Under the pieces are notes generated by a model. It was not told the DNA's origin. It was given only the letters and a program-made list of their open reading frames with translations, and made no database searches. From the NCBI RefSeq assembly GCF_013368755.1, contig NC_049561.1:62001-126000 (forward strand): a stretch of DNA of 64,000 bases. Direction: 5' to 3'. The position numbers and the translations under genes are program-made. Source of the DNA: Talaromyces rugulosus (taxonomy: Eukaryota; Ascomycota; Eurotiomycetes; Eurotiales; Trichocomaceae). The first letter of the stretch is position 1, and each line of letters begins with the position of its first letter. This document shows positions 41,138 to 52,797 of the stretch, in pieces.

Positions 41138-42225
41138 ATGTTTCGACGTGTTGTGCAGCCCTCTCCCAAGCTCTGGGTCCCTTGGACACCCGTCTCTAGG
41201 GCTTATATTCACAAGGTTGCTCAGCTCCAGTCGGTGGCTCAGCAGACCGTGTCGCCAGTTGCTGAGGCAGGGGCCGGTGAATTCTCCAAACAGAAGCCCT
41301 TCGATCATGTCCCTTGGAAGGAACCCGTATCAACCACAGGTACAGTGCGCTTCTTCGGAAAGACTACCGATAATAAGGCACATACTCTAAATTTCAAGAA
41401 GGGAGAGGAGTTACAAAGTAATCTAGGCAAGGGCGAAGAACTTGATGTCAAGATCACCGACCTACGAACCTACGAGCCTCCGGTGTCGCTGTCGTTGGAG
41501 GGTGTGGAGTGGGTTCAGCATCCAACTGTGCTCACAGAGGAGAAATTACTGGATGCCAACAAGGCTGAGAGTGATGCCTTTGTTCGATCACACTATTTTG
41601 ACGAATGTGCAGCCTTGGTGAAGGAGAAGAGTGGCGCAGCCACAGCCATTGCCTACAACTATCGCCATCGTCGCATTGAAACTGTATAGTCAACCTCCAC
41701 ATGAGATTCACACAGAACTAAACCTCCATATAGGGCACAAATCTCTTCGACCCCCTCAACTTCTCAAACAAACCCCTCTCTACCATGCACATGGACAATG
41801 ATGCCAAGACTGCTGAGGTGAACCTCCGCCGTGTGCTCGGTGACGCAGAGGCCGAGCGATGGCTCTCTAAGCATTGGGGCATCATCAATGTCTGGCGCCC
41901 TGTCGGCGTGACTGTTCATCAGTGGCCCTTGGCTTTGGTTGACTCGACCACTTTCAGCCGTGGAGATGGGGCCACTACACCGATCTACACCAAAAACAAC
42001 TATAAAAGCCACTTCACAGGCCTCACGTTTAACCCAGAATACAAATTCTACTATGTTAGCAATCTAGGTACCGACGAGGCTCTCCTATTTGTTGACTTTG
42101 ACTCTGAACCCAAGGGCAATTTGATCGGAATGGCTCACGGGGCTTTTGAGGATCATAACGGGCCAGCCGACGCGCCCCTGAGGCGGTCAATTGAGGTTCG
42201 GTGTCTGGTGCTCTATGATGATTGA
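41138..42225 (+). CDS. CmcJ/AsaB-like (GA4 desaturase family) oxidoreductase, 345 aa, two exons
   Basis: Exons 41138-41683 and 41734-42225, with a 50-bp GT-AG intron that interrupts the family motif between RRIET and GTNLFDP, giving 345 residues. The family core starts near residue 66 (TGTVRFF) and includes YNYRHRR, the PLSTMHMDND block (His201-x-Asp203, the metal-ligand-like pair), WRPVGVTVHQWPLALVD and the C-terminal DAPLRRSIEVRCL. Members such as AsaB, CTB9 and the bacterial CmcJ hydroxylase partner act in secondary-metabolite oxidation. The first about 35 residues (Arg-rich, hydrophobic, no acidic residues) look like a mitochondrial targeting sequence or an overextended start; ATG 41138 is the first in frame. 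It lies 1 kb from a divergent efflux-type transporter, as in small biosynthetic loci. Substrate unknown. Confidence 0.85.
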
Positions 42226-43654
42226 AGTTGCTAAATGGCGGGGTTATTGGATTCAATATCTTTTAAGTATTATCAATGAACATCAAGTTTTTTCCACACA
42301 ATTAAACCTAATTGTAAGGACACCGATTTCACTATACCTTCATATTATATCTTTGCCTCAATTGATGGAACGGAACGGCCCGGGTCTTCATTACCCAATA
42401 CCCCAGATGCAGCCCGCTCGAGAACAAAAGAACGCGCGATACTTTATGGAGTAAGTTAAGTACTAAATACGGCAAATTATTATGCTGTTTACGAGTTACC
42501 TTACCCCAATTTTTAGAGGGCGATCACGATGATAGCATCACGGACTAAAAGTAAGACCAGCGCTTATCTCGCCAACTCATATCCAACTAAAAGCCCTGTG
42601 TCTAAATATACTAGGCAATCAACGTGCAGGATCTCCAAAGCACTCGAACTTTGTTCAGAATGCCTCGGCTCGGCATTATTCTTGTTGGTAAGCACTTGCG
42701 TCCTGTGGTGTAACACCATACCGCGTAAATGCGGTTCCTTGTCCATGTAGTTAGTAGCTACAGTATACAACAACGGCAGATCGCCAGCTAAGGAGAACTG
42801 AGCGGCGGAGCCATGCAATAGGAACTAAAGCCGATTGAAAGCCAATACACCAATTTACAACTCCACGTCAAGCCGTGCCAGGTGCCCACAATGTTGCCAA
42901 AATTCATCAGTTTTGGGCTTTCCAACAACTGTAAATGGGTTAGGGTTAATGGTTGAGGCTGACCGCTGTTTAACTATTACATCGATATACGGAGTACTGT
43001 GGGAGAAATGGGACACGTCGAGTTTCTGAATTCATTCCCAATCTCTACTTGTTTATGTATCGGTTTAGGTGCTTGCCCAAGGCCGATAATAGGGGATAAA
43101 AAATCCGATCTTCGGCTTGGGTGGTATGACAGGACTGGTGTTACGAAACCAACAATATGCACGCTTTAACGATGATAGGAAATGGTCTAATAGGAGATTA
43201 GAGCGGCGAGATCCCGTGGTTTAAGGAAACACGACGAGGCTATTGGGCTAGCTACAGCGAGGCTAACCTGTCAACCGTCAGGGGTGATTACTAACCAAAC
43301 CGGCCTCAATTGCTTAGGAGCGTAAACCGCTAATCCCTTTTTTATATTTAGAATTATTAATATTAAAGCTGATATGTAAATATTGTCATGTTTAGGCTAT
43401 TAAGCAATAAAGAAAAACGAGCCCCGGACTAGAGAACGCATAGTTTTGGGTTCTCGAGCAAACAATGCACCAGTCAGTGGACGCTTATTCTAGACACCAC
43501 ATCTCTGGGTTTCTCTTGACCCTACCAATAATATTTACAAACCTCTAGGCAACCATCAGGTTCTGGTTAAGTATTTTGAATGAAGCAAGTTGAACATAAC
43601 AATATGAGATTTCTTCTATAGATAAACTAATTTACATGCTAACACCCTGTCCCC
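42226..43654. other. no gene recognised
   Basis: 1.4 kb without a convincing ORF. Short frames at 42529-42818 and 42835-43162 carry no domain. A TACGGAGTA word near 42991 recurs near 52487, without further context. Confidence 0.35.
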
Positions 43655-44458
43655 TTAGGCCTGTTTGTCCAGAATCTGGACAAGGGCTTTGACAACAGCG
43701 TCACCCATCTCTGTTGTCGATGCAGTTCCACCAATGTCAACCAGTGCGCACCTCAAAGCCGCATTCCTCTTTGTCGCCCAAGGCCACGCTGGTAGCCTCA
43801 TTGATGGCATTGGCCAGGAAGTCCACGTCACAGCTATATCGCAGCATCATGGCGGCGCTCTGAATGGTAGCAATTGGGTTGGCCTTGTTGGGAGCTAGGT
43901 CGAGGGCAGAACCGTGGCTTGGCTCGTACATGCCAGTCGCCTTCTCCTGACCGGGGATGCCGGCGAGGCAGGCAGATGGACTGAAGCCAAGGGACCAGAC
44001 ACAGCGGCGGCCTCGTCGGAAAACAAGTCTCCGAAGATGTTATCGCAAAGAACAATACCGTTCAGCGATCGGGGGTTCTTGACCATGATCAAAGCCAGCG
44101 AGTCGGACAATTGATGGTGCAGAGGTATTTCGGGGAATTCAGGATCGTGGACCTTGGTGACTGCGTCTCTCCAGAGCCGCCACACTGCCAACACATTTGC
44201 CTTGTCAATTGATGTAATCTTGCTTGGGTTTTCGGGGCTTCCATGCTTGCATGAGAGATAAGCGGCCATCCTAGCCAGAGGGATGCCGTGGGCGTCGATG
44301 CACTAACCGCCAAGCAAGTCAAAGTCAAGGTTGAATTTGATGTCCTTCTAGACCACAGCTGGGTGAGCTTCGGCGGCGCGGAGGACGTTGACGGCTTCCC
44401 CAACGACCTGGGGACCGATGTGGTCACCGGGAAGAACCAAAATATCAAAGGAGGGCAT
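43655..44458 (-). pseudogene. 3-isopropylmalate dehydrogenase pseudogene (LeuB/Leu2 type)
   Basis: Minus strand, from ATG at 44458. The start MPSFDILVLPGDHIGPQVV is that of 3-isopropylmalate dehydrogenase, followed by FNLDFDLLGG with two in-frame stops, then after GIPL an abrupt jump to ARMAAYLSCKH: roughly 130 codons, including the TGA-rich NAD/substrate segment of the middle of the enzyme, are missing. The distal part is recognisable: [46 protein letters not shown], then one frameshift, [19 protein letters not shown], a second frameshift near 43740 and DIGGTASTTEMGDAVV to the stop at 43655. So stops, an internal deletion and two frameshifts: not functional. The family does the third step of leucine synthesis, and paralogues serve in metabolite clusters. 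Confidence 0.88.
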
Positions 44459-44738
44459 GATGAATGTACGATGTGCGTGATTTCAAACACTCGATCAATG
44501 CAAATTTGTCTAGTTTAAGTATTCTGGGATACGGACAGTCTTAATATATTCGGATGACGCTGCCATACCCCCAACACAGATACCACTCCTGCCCGCGCGG
44601 CTATAACCACCGGTCTGAGTCCGGCTACCCTTGGGTAAAAGCCGGCGATGGCCACCCCACGCCATGTCGGCAGTGATGCGGGACGGCTATAGCCACGCCC
44701 GTGAACTCCCATGGACCTGGACCGTGTATGCAAGGTAG
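44459..44738. other. gap between the dehydrogenase relic and the transporter
   Basis: Short divergent intergenic region, GC-rich compared with surroundings. No ATG in frame with the transporter that follows; a lost or separate first exon might lie here. Confidence 0.35.
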
Positions 44739-46337
44739 TTCTCCGCATTAAGAGAATTCCATATAACTCTCGGCAAATCCGGGGTAAACTTGGGTGTTTC
44801 CGATGCTCGCTGCAACACTTGTACCTCCCCTTTAACAAAATCAGATTCACCGGACAGGCCGGATGATATCCATCTGGAGCAATATGGCGCCGGCCTCTCG
44901 GCGGACCAAAGCACCAAGAAGGCGGGGGAGGTGAACAAGCTCGAAGCGCTTTCCTTTCAGTACACCAAGGAAGAGGAGAAGCGGCTGCTGCCGAAAATCG
45001 ACATAATCGTGGTGGGCTATGTGTCTGGAGCCTATTTGTTGGCCTACATGGACCGCGGAAACATTGGCAATGCCAATACGGCTGGCATGTCGAAGGATCT
45101 GGGCATTGACGACTCGCAATACCAGTGGCTCCTGACAGTCTTGTATCTCGGTTATATTCTGTTTGACTGGCAAACCATATTCTATAACAATTTCCCGGCT
45201 CGTTATTACGTGTCCACGGTGGTGATGATTTGGGGAATCATTGCTAGTGACTATGCTACGGCCCAGAATTTCGGTGGAATGCTTGTGCTAGGTCTCCTAC
45301 TAGGCATCTTCGAGTTATCCTACAGCCCTGGCCTGGGATACTTTTTCTCGTTCTTTTACCTTCGTGGCGAAATGGGCCGGCGTCTCGGCTGGTACGTCTC
45401 AATCGCTCCGTTAGCGGCATCCTTTGCCGGTGCGTTCGCCTTTTTCGTGACTGAGTACAAGCATGCCATTGCTGGCTGGCGCGCCCTTTTTCTTGTCGAG
45501 GGTTTTCCTGCAATTCTCGTGGGTCTTTTTGGTTACTGTTGGCTACCCAGCAACCTGCAAGACTGCCAGTTCCTAACGGAGCGCGAGAAGAAGATTGCTC
45601 TGGCTCGGATGGTTCGCTCCTTCGGCGACAAAGATCGAGGGCACTCGATCAATGTCATGGAGTTCTTCTGGAGCTTAATGGACATGAAGAACTGGATCCC
45701 GACTCTCATGTACTTTTCCTTCAATATTAGCTACTCCTCTCTGCCGATATATGTGCCCACAATTCTCACAGGAATGGGACTCACCAACCTCAACGCGCAA
45801 GGTCTTTCTGCGCCGCCGTATGTGTTCGCGGCAATAGTCGTGCTCATTGTCGGATACATGTCGGATTACTATAACCGACAAGGCATCTTCCTGGCCATCT
45901 GCAAGTGGCGTTGCCGCAATAGGCTGCCTGATCCTGTGCCTTGTGGAGCGGGTTGCGGTCAAGTACTTTGCCATCTTCCTGGTGACGGGCGGACTGTGCC
46001 CGTGCATCGGGCTGATTCTCTCGTGGGTGTCAACAACGGAGACGACAGCAAGCGAGGGGCCGGTTTCGTTTTGATGAATTTTGTCGGCCAGTGTGGACCG
46101 CTGGTGGGCACACACATCTTCCCCGCTTCCGAGGGACCATTTTACCAGGAGGGCTTCTATATTTCGTTTCGCTTCTGCCTGTTTGCGGTGCTGCTGGCGG
46201 GAGTACATATCTGGTGGCTCAATCGTCTGAACAAGCAGCTCGATGACAAGTACGGGCCTGTTACTTCGCTGATTAACGCCGAGGACGAGATTGACGAGGA
46301 GATGTATCAGAGCGAGACGTTTCGATATGTACTGTAG
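44739..46337 (+). pseudogene. MFS transporter, anion:cation symporter (Dal5/allantoate-permease-like), probably damaged
   Basis: The frame is open from 44739 (after a TAG) to 46337 and codes a twelve-helix member of the ACS family: AYLLAYMDRGNIGNANTAGM, WLLTVLYLGYILFDW, GWRALFLVEGFPAI and GFVLMNFVGQCGPLVGT are typical. No in-frame ATG occurs before 45047, inside helix 1, so the start is lost or on an upstream exon. Around 45900 a one-base insertion shifts the frame, and near 46032 a one-base loss restores it: between them the used frame gives Arg/Cys-rich nonsense (KWRCRNRLPDP...), while the next frame gives the expected hydrophobic helices (GVAAIGCLILCL, FAIFLVTGG). Either a damaged gene or two sequencing errors. 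It lies between the two leucine-pathway relics. Confidence 0.75.
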
Positions 46338-47140
46338 TAAATTGGATAGCCGTTTTGACATATTGCACATTCAATGTATCGCAGTGACTGGTTCTGGAGT
46401 GTGTAATCCGGTTTTCATCGGTCGAATGACACCCGCTATACTTGGTACAAGGTTGTAGTCGCACACGTCGGTTGTACGAATAGTATAATATATTATAAGT
46501 TAGGAAGATAATACAAGAAGCAATTATGATTATTACTATTGAATCAATGTATAACGTCCGTAGCCAGCCTATTGGCCATGGCAAACAGCGAATCTTAGTG
46601 CTGTAGACAGGCTTTTAGGGGTTGCTCCTACAAGAAGATAATATAGGAGAATAGTATAGGAAGTTACATGAATCACCGATTCCCCGATTCCTAATCGGAG
46701 GTACTATGGAATAAGAAAAGTAACTAGGAAAAATATGTACGATTGTGTGCCGGTCTATATACTACTCCTTGTGCCGCGTGAGGTTTTTCTTAGATAGATA
46801 CAAGATATGAGAAAAGAACTAAAAGAAAAAGAAATGCTACGTTTCTATTTTAGTGCTCAGCTCAGAGATACACAAAAAGCTAGTAATAAAAAATGTTGTT
46901 TAACTAGGGTTATAGACTTCTTCATACGAGCTTTTAGCTGAGTCCTTATAGCTAGCACAGCAAGACTAGATTGGATAGCACATAAATAGATGGATTAATC
47001 AAGACCTAAAGAAGGACAAGAGAGAAGGGACAAGAGGGGGAGGGGACTAAAGCCAGAGGAAGGGAACAGAGGTCGGAGATAAGTTAGGAAAGGCTTGAGT
47101 GCGTTAAGGGGATAGCCAACAATTCCTCAACTCAGGCTCA
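46338..47140. other. no gene recognised
   Basis: 3' flank of the transporter, AT-rich and then purine-rich (46980-47060). No ORF or repeat recognised. Confidence 0.4.
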
Positions 47141-47575
47141 ACCCGAGAGTGGCTGAGGACGAGACCACGTTTGAGTACCTGCAAGGCCGCCCACTGGCGC
47201 CACCGGTGGTGCCTGGGACCAAGCAATGGCGCACTGGCGCAGTCTGTGTAGCGATGTCGATGCGCACTAGGATTACACGCTGGACATTGATGCCGGCGAC
47301 GAAGTCACGTAGGGGACTTCCCCAGACGACGTCATCGGCATCAACGAGCGTGTGCCGGACCCGGCTGCCATACGGCGCGCGCCAAATTATATGGGCCTCC
47401 AGGCCAACATGGCGGCCACCGACATCAAAATCGACCGCGTATTCATCGGCTCGTGCACCAATTCGCGCATTGAGGACTTGCGCGTAGCGGCGCGCGTTGC
47501 GCAGGGCTGCCACGTGGCCACGTCGATCTCCGCCATGGTCGTGCCCGGGCTTGGTGCGACAGCAGGCCGAGGCCG
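47141..47575 (+). pseudogene. isopropylmalate isomerase / aconitase-family fragment (LeuC type)
   Basis: Two frames must be combined. First, AEDETTFEYLQGRPLAPP (47149 on) matches the segment of the isopropylmalate isomerase large subunit before its swivel loop. Then, after a frameshift near 47225, DYTLDIDAGDEV.., [22 protein letters not shown], and the diagnostic iron-sulfur region [19 protein letters not shown] (cluster Cys in GSCTNS), followed by AMVVPG. At least two stops and one frameshift are present and the gene ends abruptly at 47575 in AT-rich DNA; the N-terminal third and the C-terminus are absent. Non-functional. It pairs functionally with the dehydrogenase relic at 43655-44458. Confidence 0.85.
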
Positions 47576-48041
47576 TTTTTATGTATATGATATTAATAAC
47601 AAGAAACTTCTACGATATCTTAACACTACAGTCAATAGTATAACAATAATATATAAAAGTAATTTTTGTCTTTATATTTTGAGATATTTTAATATTTTTA
47701 GACGTCTATTAATTATATACATATCTATAAAACTATAGTAATGTATATATAGGTTTTTAAAAAAACATCCATGGATAAAAGTACAGTGTAAAAACCCCCT
47801 GAAATGTATCCTGGTGGTGTTTTGACAGTCTCCGGTGGTGTTGTAACCCCAAATTTCGTCTATTGAAGAATTAAATAGTATCCACCCAAGATCACTTATA
47901 TATTTTGGTTAGAGATTATGCACCTATAGTAAACTATATAAAAAATCTGTAACAGACTATATGAAGCTAGCTTAATTAGTGTTAATACTTATAATTTATA
48001 TCACAGTACGCCGCACTCTGATGGATACTATAGTTAGATGA
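47576..48041. other. AT-rich spacer
   Basis: AT-rich DNA starting exactly where the LeuC-type relic breaks off, suggesting a rearrangement or lost repeat. It includes the 3' flank of the following minus-strand transporter. Confidence 0.45.
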
Positions 48042-49703
48042 TTAAAGTATATACCTAAAATATGGAGAATACTCTCCCATATTCGCCAGCTCTTGATCGT
48101 CGTATTTGCCCTCATACTCCTCGGATAGCATCCTATCCTTCTTAAGATTAGCAGCCCTGAGAAAATACCAATTTCCAATACAGGCACCATACCCTCCCAC
48201 TATTACCAAGACTAACAGAATGCTGAACCCAGTGGTGTACGTCGGTGCTTCATTGTCGAAGAAGATGTTGGCACCAATGCAACCTCCAAATAGCTGGCCC
48301 CAGGTAGACTGCCAGCCCATGGCTGCTGCTCTCTTCCCTGGGTTGCGGACATTTGTACCTAACCACGATCCAACTGCAGGGGCCTGCATGTTGAAGCCAG
48401 CAACGACGAAGAATAAGGCAAAGTAAGAAACACCAGAAAGGTGGCTATAGTGTCGTGTCGCCCATAGGATAACGATGCCGATGGTGCCAACAGTATAGCT
48501 AATAAGAAGTGACCTTGCACGGCATTGATACTTGTCCGAGTATTTCGCAATTAAAATCACGCAGACGAAGGCGAACATATACGGAGGCGCTGTGAGAGCT
48601 TGGGCTTCGACTGAGGAATACCCCATGGACTTGACCATCTAGGTAGTGTGAGAGGGTGTATTTAGGTGATGGCAAGGGTATAATTGACAGAATAGGTTGG
48701 AACAGAACCCCCAAATCCAAGAAGTGAGGCAATGAAATATGTCTTCCAATCCTTGACAGCCTCGATAAAAGCTGACCATCGGAAAGTGTCATCCGGAGGA
48801 ATAGGCCCGTCCTTGTATTTAACTCTTAATCGCAAGAAGGTTTTTTCGTCGGCACTGAACCAACTTGACGCCCATCGCTCAGGGAAATCGGGACAGAGCC
48901 ATAGTCCGATGAGGCCGAAAAATATTGTGGCGGAACCCTCGATGATAAAAAGATATTGCCACTGTTTTAGACCAAGATGTCCTTGAAGTGGCCCGACTGC
49001 ATAGGCAAGGAGGCCACCAAACGCTCCGGACAACATGGTTGCGCTATACCACCAGGCACTGCGGGTTTGCAGTTCGGAGGGAAGATACCAACAGCTAAGT
49101 GTAAAGAAACAGCCCTGAAAGAGGCCCGCTTCGAATACCCCCAGGATGATCCGAGCGGCGCAGTAATCGCTGTAGCCCTTGACCCAAGCGCTACCGAGAG
49201 TGACGGCGCCCCAGCAGATGACAATCATTGACAGCCAGAGTCGAGGTCCGTACTTGCGCATAAGCATACTGAGAATCCCTGTTAGCGCTATACACATGGG
49301 AGATTGGAAGGTTGTCTTACTTCGAAGGGGCTTCCAAACCAGCGTATGTAAAGAAATACCACGTCAAGGCTAGGTTGAATTGGCGACTCGTCATATGGGT
49401 ATCTTCTAGGAAGGTATAGACCTTCACATTTCCGGCATTTGATTTATCAAGCGAGTTCAGAATGTAGTATATGAAGAGTAAGGGGAGAATCTGAAGATCT
49501 AATAATAGGAGAAGGCGCCGGTGGGCTTTAGGGTCTGACGCATAGTGGCCCTTGAGCCGTAGGTAATCTGCGTACTCGGTGGCATGGGTTGAATCAAGCT
49601 CGACAGGAACCTGGGTTCCAATTTCTATACCTGTTTTTGACGGATTCTTCTCGCGGTCAGCGGAGGAGGCCGCTTCAGAGACTGAAACCCTGGGTGAAGT
49701 CAT
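48042..49703 (-). CDS. MFS transporter, anion:cation symporter family (519 aa as modelled, three exons)
   Basis: Exon 1 49703-49321; 52-bp intron (GTAAGA...CTCAG) with a CTAAC branch; exon 2 49268-48689; exon 3 48638-48042. Typical ACS features: LDLQILPLLFIYYILNSLDK at helix 1, YFFTYAGLEAPSN, RIILGVFEAGLFQGC, WQYLFIIEGSATIFFGL, and QALTAPPYMFAF in the second half. A plasma-membrane carrier for an organic anion (vitamin, allantoate, dicarboxylate-like substrates are known in the family). The expected end of exon 2 (SVNYTL..) has no GT donor; the nearest usable one (48688) removes about six conserved residues and gives a 50-bp intron ending CCTAG. Without it the frame runs into a TAA. So the last junction is doubtful and the gene may be recently inactivated. 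It is divergent to the regulator at 50155. Confidence 0.75.
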
Positions 49704-50154
49704 CGTGACTTCTGACGCGTGACTGAAGAGTTTTGATCAGGGTGATGGGCCTCATTGTTTTCGGCGAAGGCATGGCCCATAACCAACTTTTTAAACTGGA
49801 TATGCAGAGGGGAAACGTTATCGGCATCATCGACATGCTGCTTTTTGGTTATCAGCACAGATAAATAGTTGTTGATAACAGCCGGTCTATCTCAACACAG
49901 ACCCTCCTATGGATCTCTTATGAGTCTTATCCTTGGTCTAGGCAAATAACCCTGACTTACCTCAGGAGAGGTCGCAGAAAAAGAGGCGCTAAACTAGAAC
50001 CGTCTGTGCTGAGATAACAGCCGGCCAAGTTGCCACGCATATGTGAGTATATTTTAACGCTACCATACCCATGCCATCGGGTTCAGTCGGCCACAAGCCG
50101 CTTCTACATCCCGACGACTAAAACAATTGAATTATTATCGTCTTGTTTCCTGAG
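49704..50154. promoter_or_regulatory. shared divergent promoter region (transporter / Zn2Cys6 regulator)
   Basis: 450 bp between two divergently oriented genes. No individual operator is asserted; the layout is typical of a pathway regulator facing a gene that it controls (inference). Confidence 0.4.
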
Positions 50155-52242
50155 ATGGGTAGCCAGGTTTTACGTGAATTCGGCCCCGACGCCGAAATAC
50201 CATGTCGGACGGTAGCAAAGACAAGACGCACAGCAAAAGCCTGTCTGCAATGCCGATCCAGGAAGCAAAAATGCGGCGGCCAGTCAATACACAACCGCCG
50301 ACGATCTTGTTCGCGCTGTCTACACCTGGGATTTACGTGCTCGTTTCTCACTCAACCTTATGACAATGATACCAACTACACGGCTTACTCCCCGGAGACA
50401 GCAGAAGCTGTTGAGAAGTTGCGCACTGGTTTCGACGAGCACGAGACGCGGCTACGTTACCTGGAAAGCTTGATTAATGACTTCAAAGACAACACCGATC
50501 CAACCCAGGAAACCCCCAGCGTCTCGAATATTCAGTCTAATCACAGTGTTAGCGAGGGTCCACAGGGAACCCAAGAGCTCTTAGATTCTTATTCAGGAAA
50601 CCAACACATCATAGATCCCATTGGGGGGCCTGCCGAGATAACAGCAGACCGGGTTGCTCTAAGGACAGTCAACTTGGATGCTCCGATAACGACTCTTCGC
50701 CATCTGCACCCTTACGGGACAAATAGCGATATCGGTAACTCAATGGTGGACCCGGTAAGTTGTGGCTTCATTCACATGGGCGAAGCGCAGGAAGCCTGCG
50801 ATGTGTTCTTCGCCAACTGCCATCGCTGGGGGCCTGTCCTTTGTCCGCGATCACAGCGGTCCGCCGAAGTCGTTCGGAAAGAAAATCCCGTTCTATTTAC
50901 ATCAATATGTGCTGTGGGCTTCCGCTTCATGGGCGAGCCTCGACGGGATGTTTATAAACACATTGTCGCTCTTCTAGATGCCATGCTGAGCCGATTGCTA
51001 TTGCAACCGACATCGGCCGATGTCAAATTGGATCACATCAAGGCACTCCTTCTGTACATTCAATGGATGCCTCTTGATAGCAGTCAATATGGCGCCTCTT
51101 CGAGTAGGTACAATGATATTTCGAGCTGGAGTATGCTGGGATTGGCAATCCGCTATGCTCTGCTCATGGGGATGCACCAGAGTGCTGTTGTGCCCTTCTC
51201 AAATCAAGGTCACCAGGTAGTCACGCAGGAAGATATCTTGAGACTCCGTGTCTGAATTAACCTCGTTACTTGTGACGCTAACCTCATGCTATCGAGCGGG
51301 TTGCCTGCATCTCTCAATCCTGAACCTGTGGCCGCCATAACTCGGTCGTATGCCCGTCATCCTAGCGCCGTGCAACCCGATCATACAAGAGCTGCAGCTC
51401 TATGCGAACTCGTCGCCATTCTGAAACGGGCGGCAAAGGGAAGTGGTAGCCCCAGTGTCCGTGACCTGGACTCAGTCAGCTTGCGACAGGCGAACGTGGA
51501 ACTTGATACCTGGGAACGAGACTGGAAGCACCTCCTAGGAGAGATGATCCAGCACAACCAAATGCCTTTTACGACCCTGAGAGCCTACCAGCTTGCTATA
51601 AACAGTGCATGTCTTTCGAAGTTGCTGTCCGCTTCGGAGGCCAGCGCGACCCGAGTCTTATTGCATGAGCTCCACGCTCTCGAGGTCAGTTTAGACGCGG
51701 CGTCTCAGACAATATTTGCGCTTTCGGAGCAAGCAGATTGGCACACATGGCATGGAAAAGTGACTAGAGGATCATCCTTTCCACCTGGGCCTCTTACCGC
51801 TGATGATGAGGCCATTAAATGTATAAGCTACTCCGTTGACTCATCATGGATCACGCATAGTTTTGCGGTGGTATTCCTTGTCCTCTGTTACCGTCGCGGT
51901 GCTATAGATGACGACTTAGGTATCTCTATATTAGCTAGGGACCATACAGCCCACGTGTATCCAAACTTGCCAGCGACCTCATCCCGAATTTCCCGCTTGT
52001 TGTCCCTGGCACGAAGCCTGTTCAACCAATTCGACACCAAGATACGCGGGATACATCCTGTATCTAATTATCGTCAGCTGATTGATAGCGTTCTTGCGGC
52101 CATTCTAATAGATAAAGACGAGCTAGAGCCAACAGTAGGGCTTGTGGCGCCCAGTGTCAAACAAAACCTTGAGCATTTAATGAACTCAATAGGGGTATTC
52201 AGTAGCCCGAGGAAATCCGAATTGGGATCGATGCCTTATTGA
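50155..52242 (+). pseudogene. Zn2Cys6 transcription factor with an in-frame nonsense codon
   Basis: One frame from ATG 50155 to the stop at 52242 (695 residues plus the internal stop) with no intron. Binuclear zinc cluster at Cys30, 33, 40, 52, 55, 62 (Cx2Cx6Cx11Cx2Cx6C) with basic residues RSRKQK; a short coiled linker (HETRLRYLESLI) follows, then the fungal-specific middle homology domain (FFANCHRWGPVLCPRS, AIRYALLMGMHQS). At codon 367 (51253-51255) TGA stands where the family has Trp in LRVWxNLVTCDxNLMLSSGLPAS, and the conserved sequence continues without any shift. A single TGG-to-TGA change explains it. A spliced explanation fails: the GT-AG pairs around it break the frame. The truncated product would keep the DNA-binding domain and lose much of the regulatory domain. 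Likely regulator of the adjacent transporter locus (inference). Confidence 0.88.
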
Positions 52243-52797
52243 TCAGCATTAACGCATCACTAATATAAGACTGCGGGTGCGTGCTCTGTCTAAATGTTGT
52301 ACGCGCGGAGCCTGGATGAACTCATATTTGTCACGATCACATTTCGAAATTCTAAGCCCTTTTAGCAGGCAGCCATGTGACCTATTAAACTAGATCCGTT
52401 ATATTTTATAATTTACACAATGATTCCATTTCTAAGTGTGAAGAGTAATGATCGAAAAATCGGGTTTTATTTAATCTTTCTATACATACGGAGTACATAT
52501 ATAGAGTATCACAAATGATGGACCCATAGCAAGAAAGGTCAATCTGTCTCATGATAAGCAACACGAATCTCAGCTTAGACTTTGCGGCCTTTCTGGCGAC
52601 ATAGTTGGCTGTGAGGTGTTTGATATCGGCAACATCAGGCGGTAGGCTTGATATTGCTAAGTCTAATCGGCTTCGTCGGGATTCTGCCGATTCCTAGTAC
52701 ATATCACACTTACAGGTGAAAGGTAGATAAGGAATCGGTTCGCTCCAGTGAACAAACAGTACACGGTAAATCGTTATCGTACCTGTGGTTCGCCGGC
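52243..52797. other. intergenic, no gene recognised
   Basis: Non-coding DNA between the regulator and the dioxygenase relic, moderately AT-rich. A TACGGAGTA word occurs near 52487. Confidence 0.4.

Noticed and set aside
42985..42999. TACGGAGTA words at 42991 and 52487 as regulator binding sites
   Set aside because: Only two isolated copies, not near a clear promoter; no support beyond recurrence.
47127..47513. 128-codon minus-strand frame over the LeuC-type relic
   Set aside because: The GC-rich relic opens the opposite strand by chance; the plus strand carries the GSCTNS motif.
51230..51300. Intron explaining the TGA in the Zn2Cys6 gene
   Set aside because: Available GT-AG pairs with the CTAAC branch site shift the frame, while unspliced sequence is conserved on both sides of the stop.
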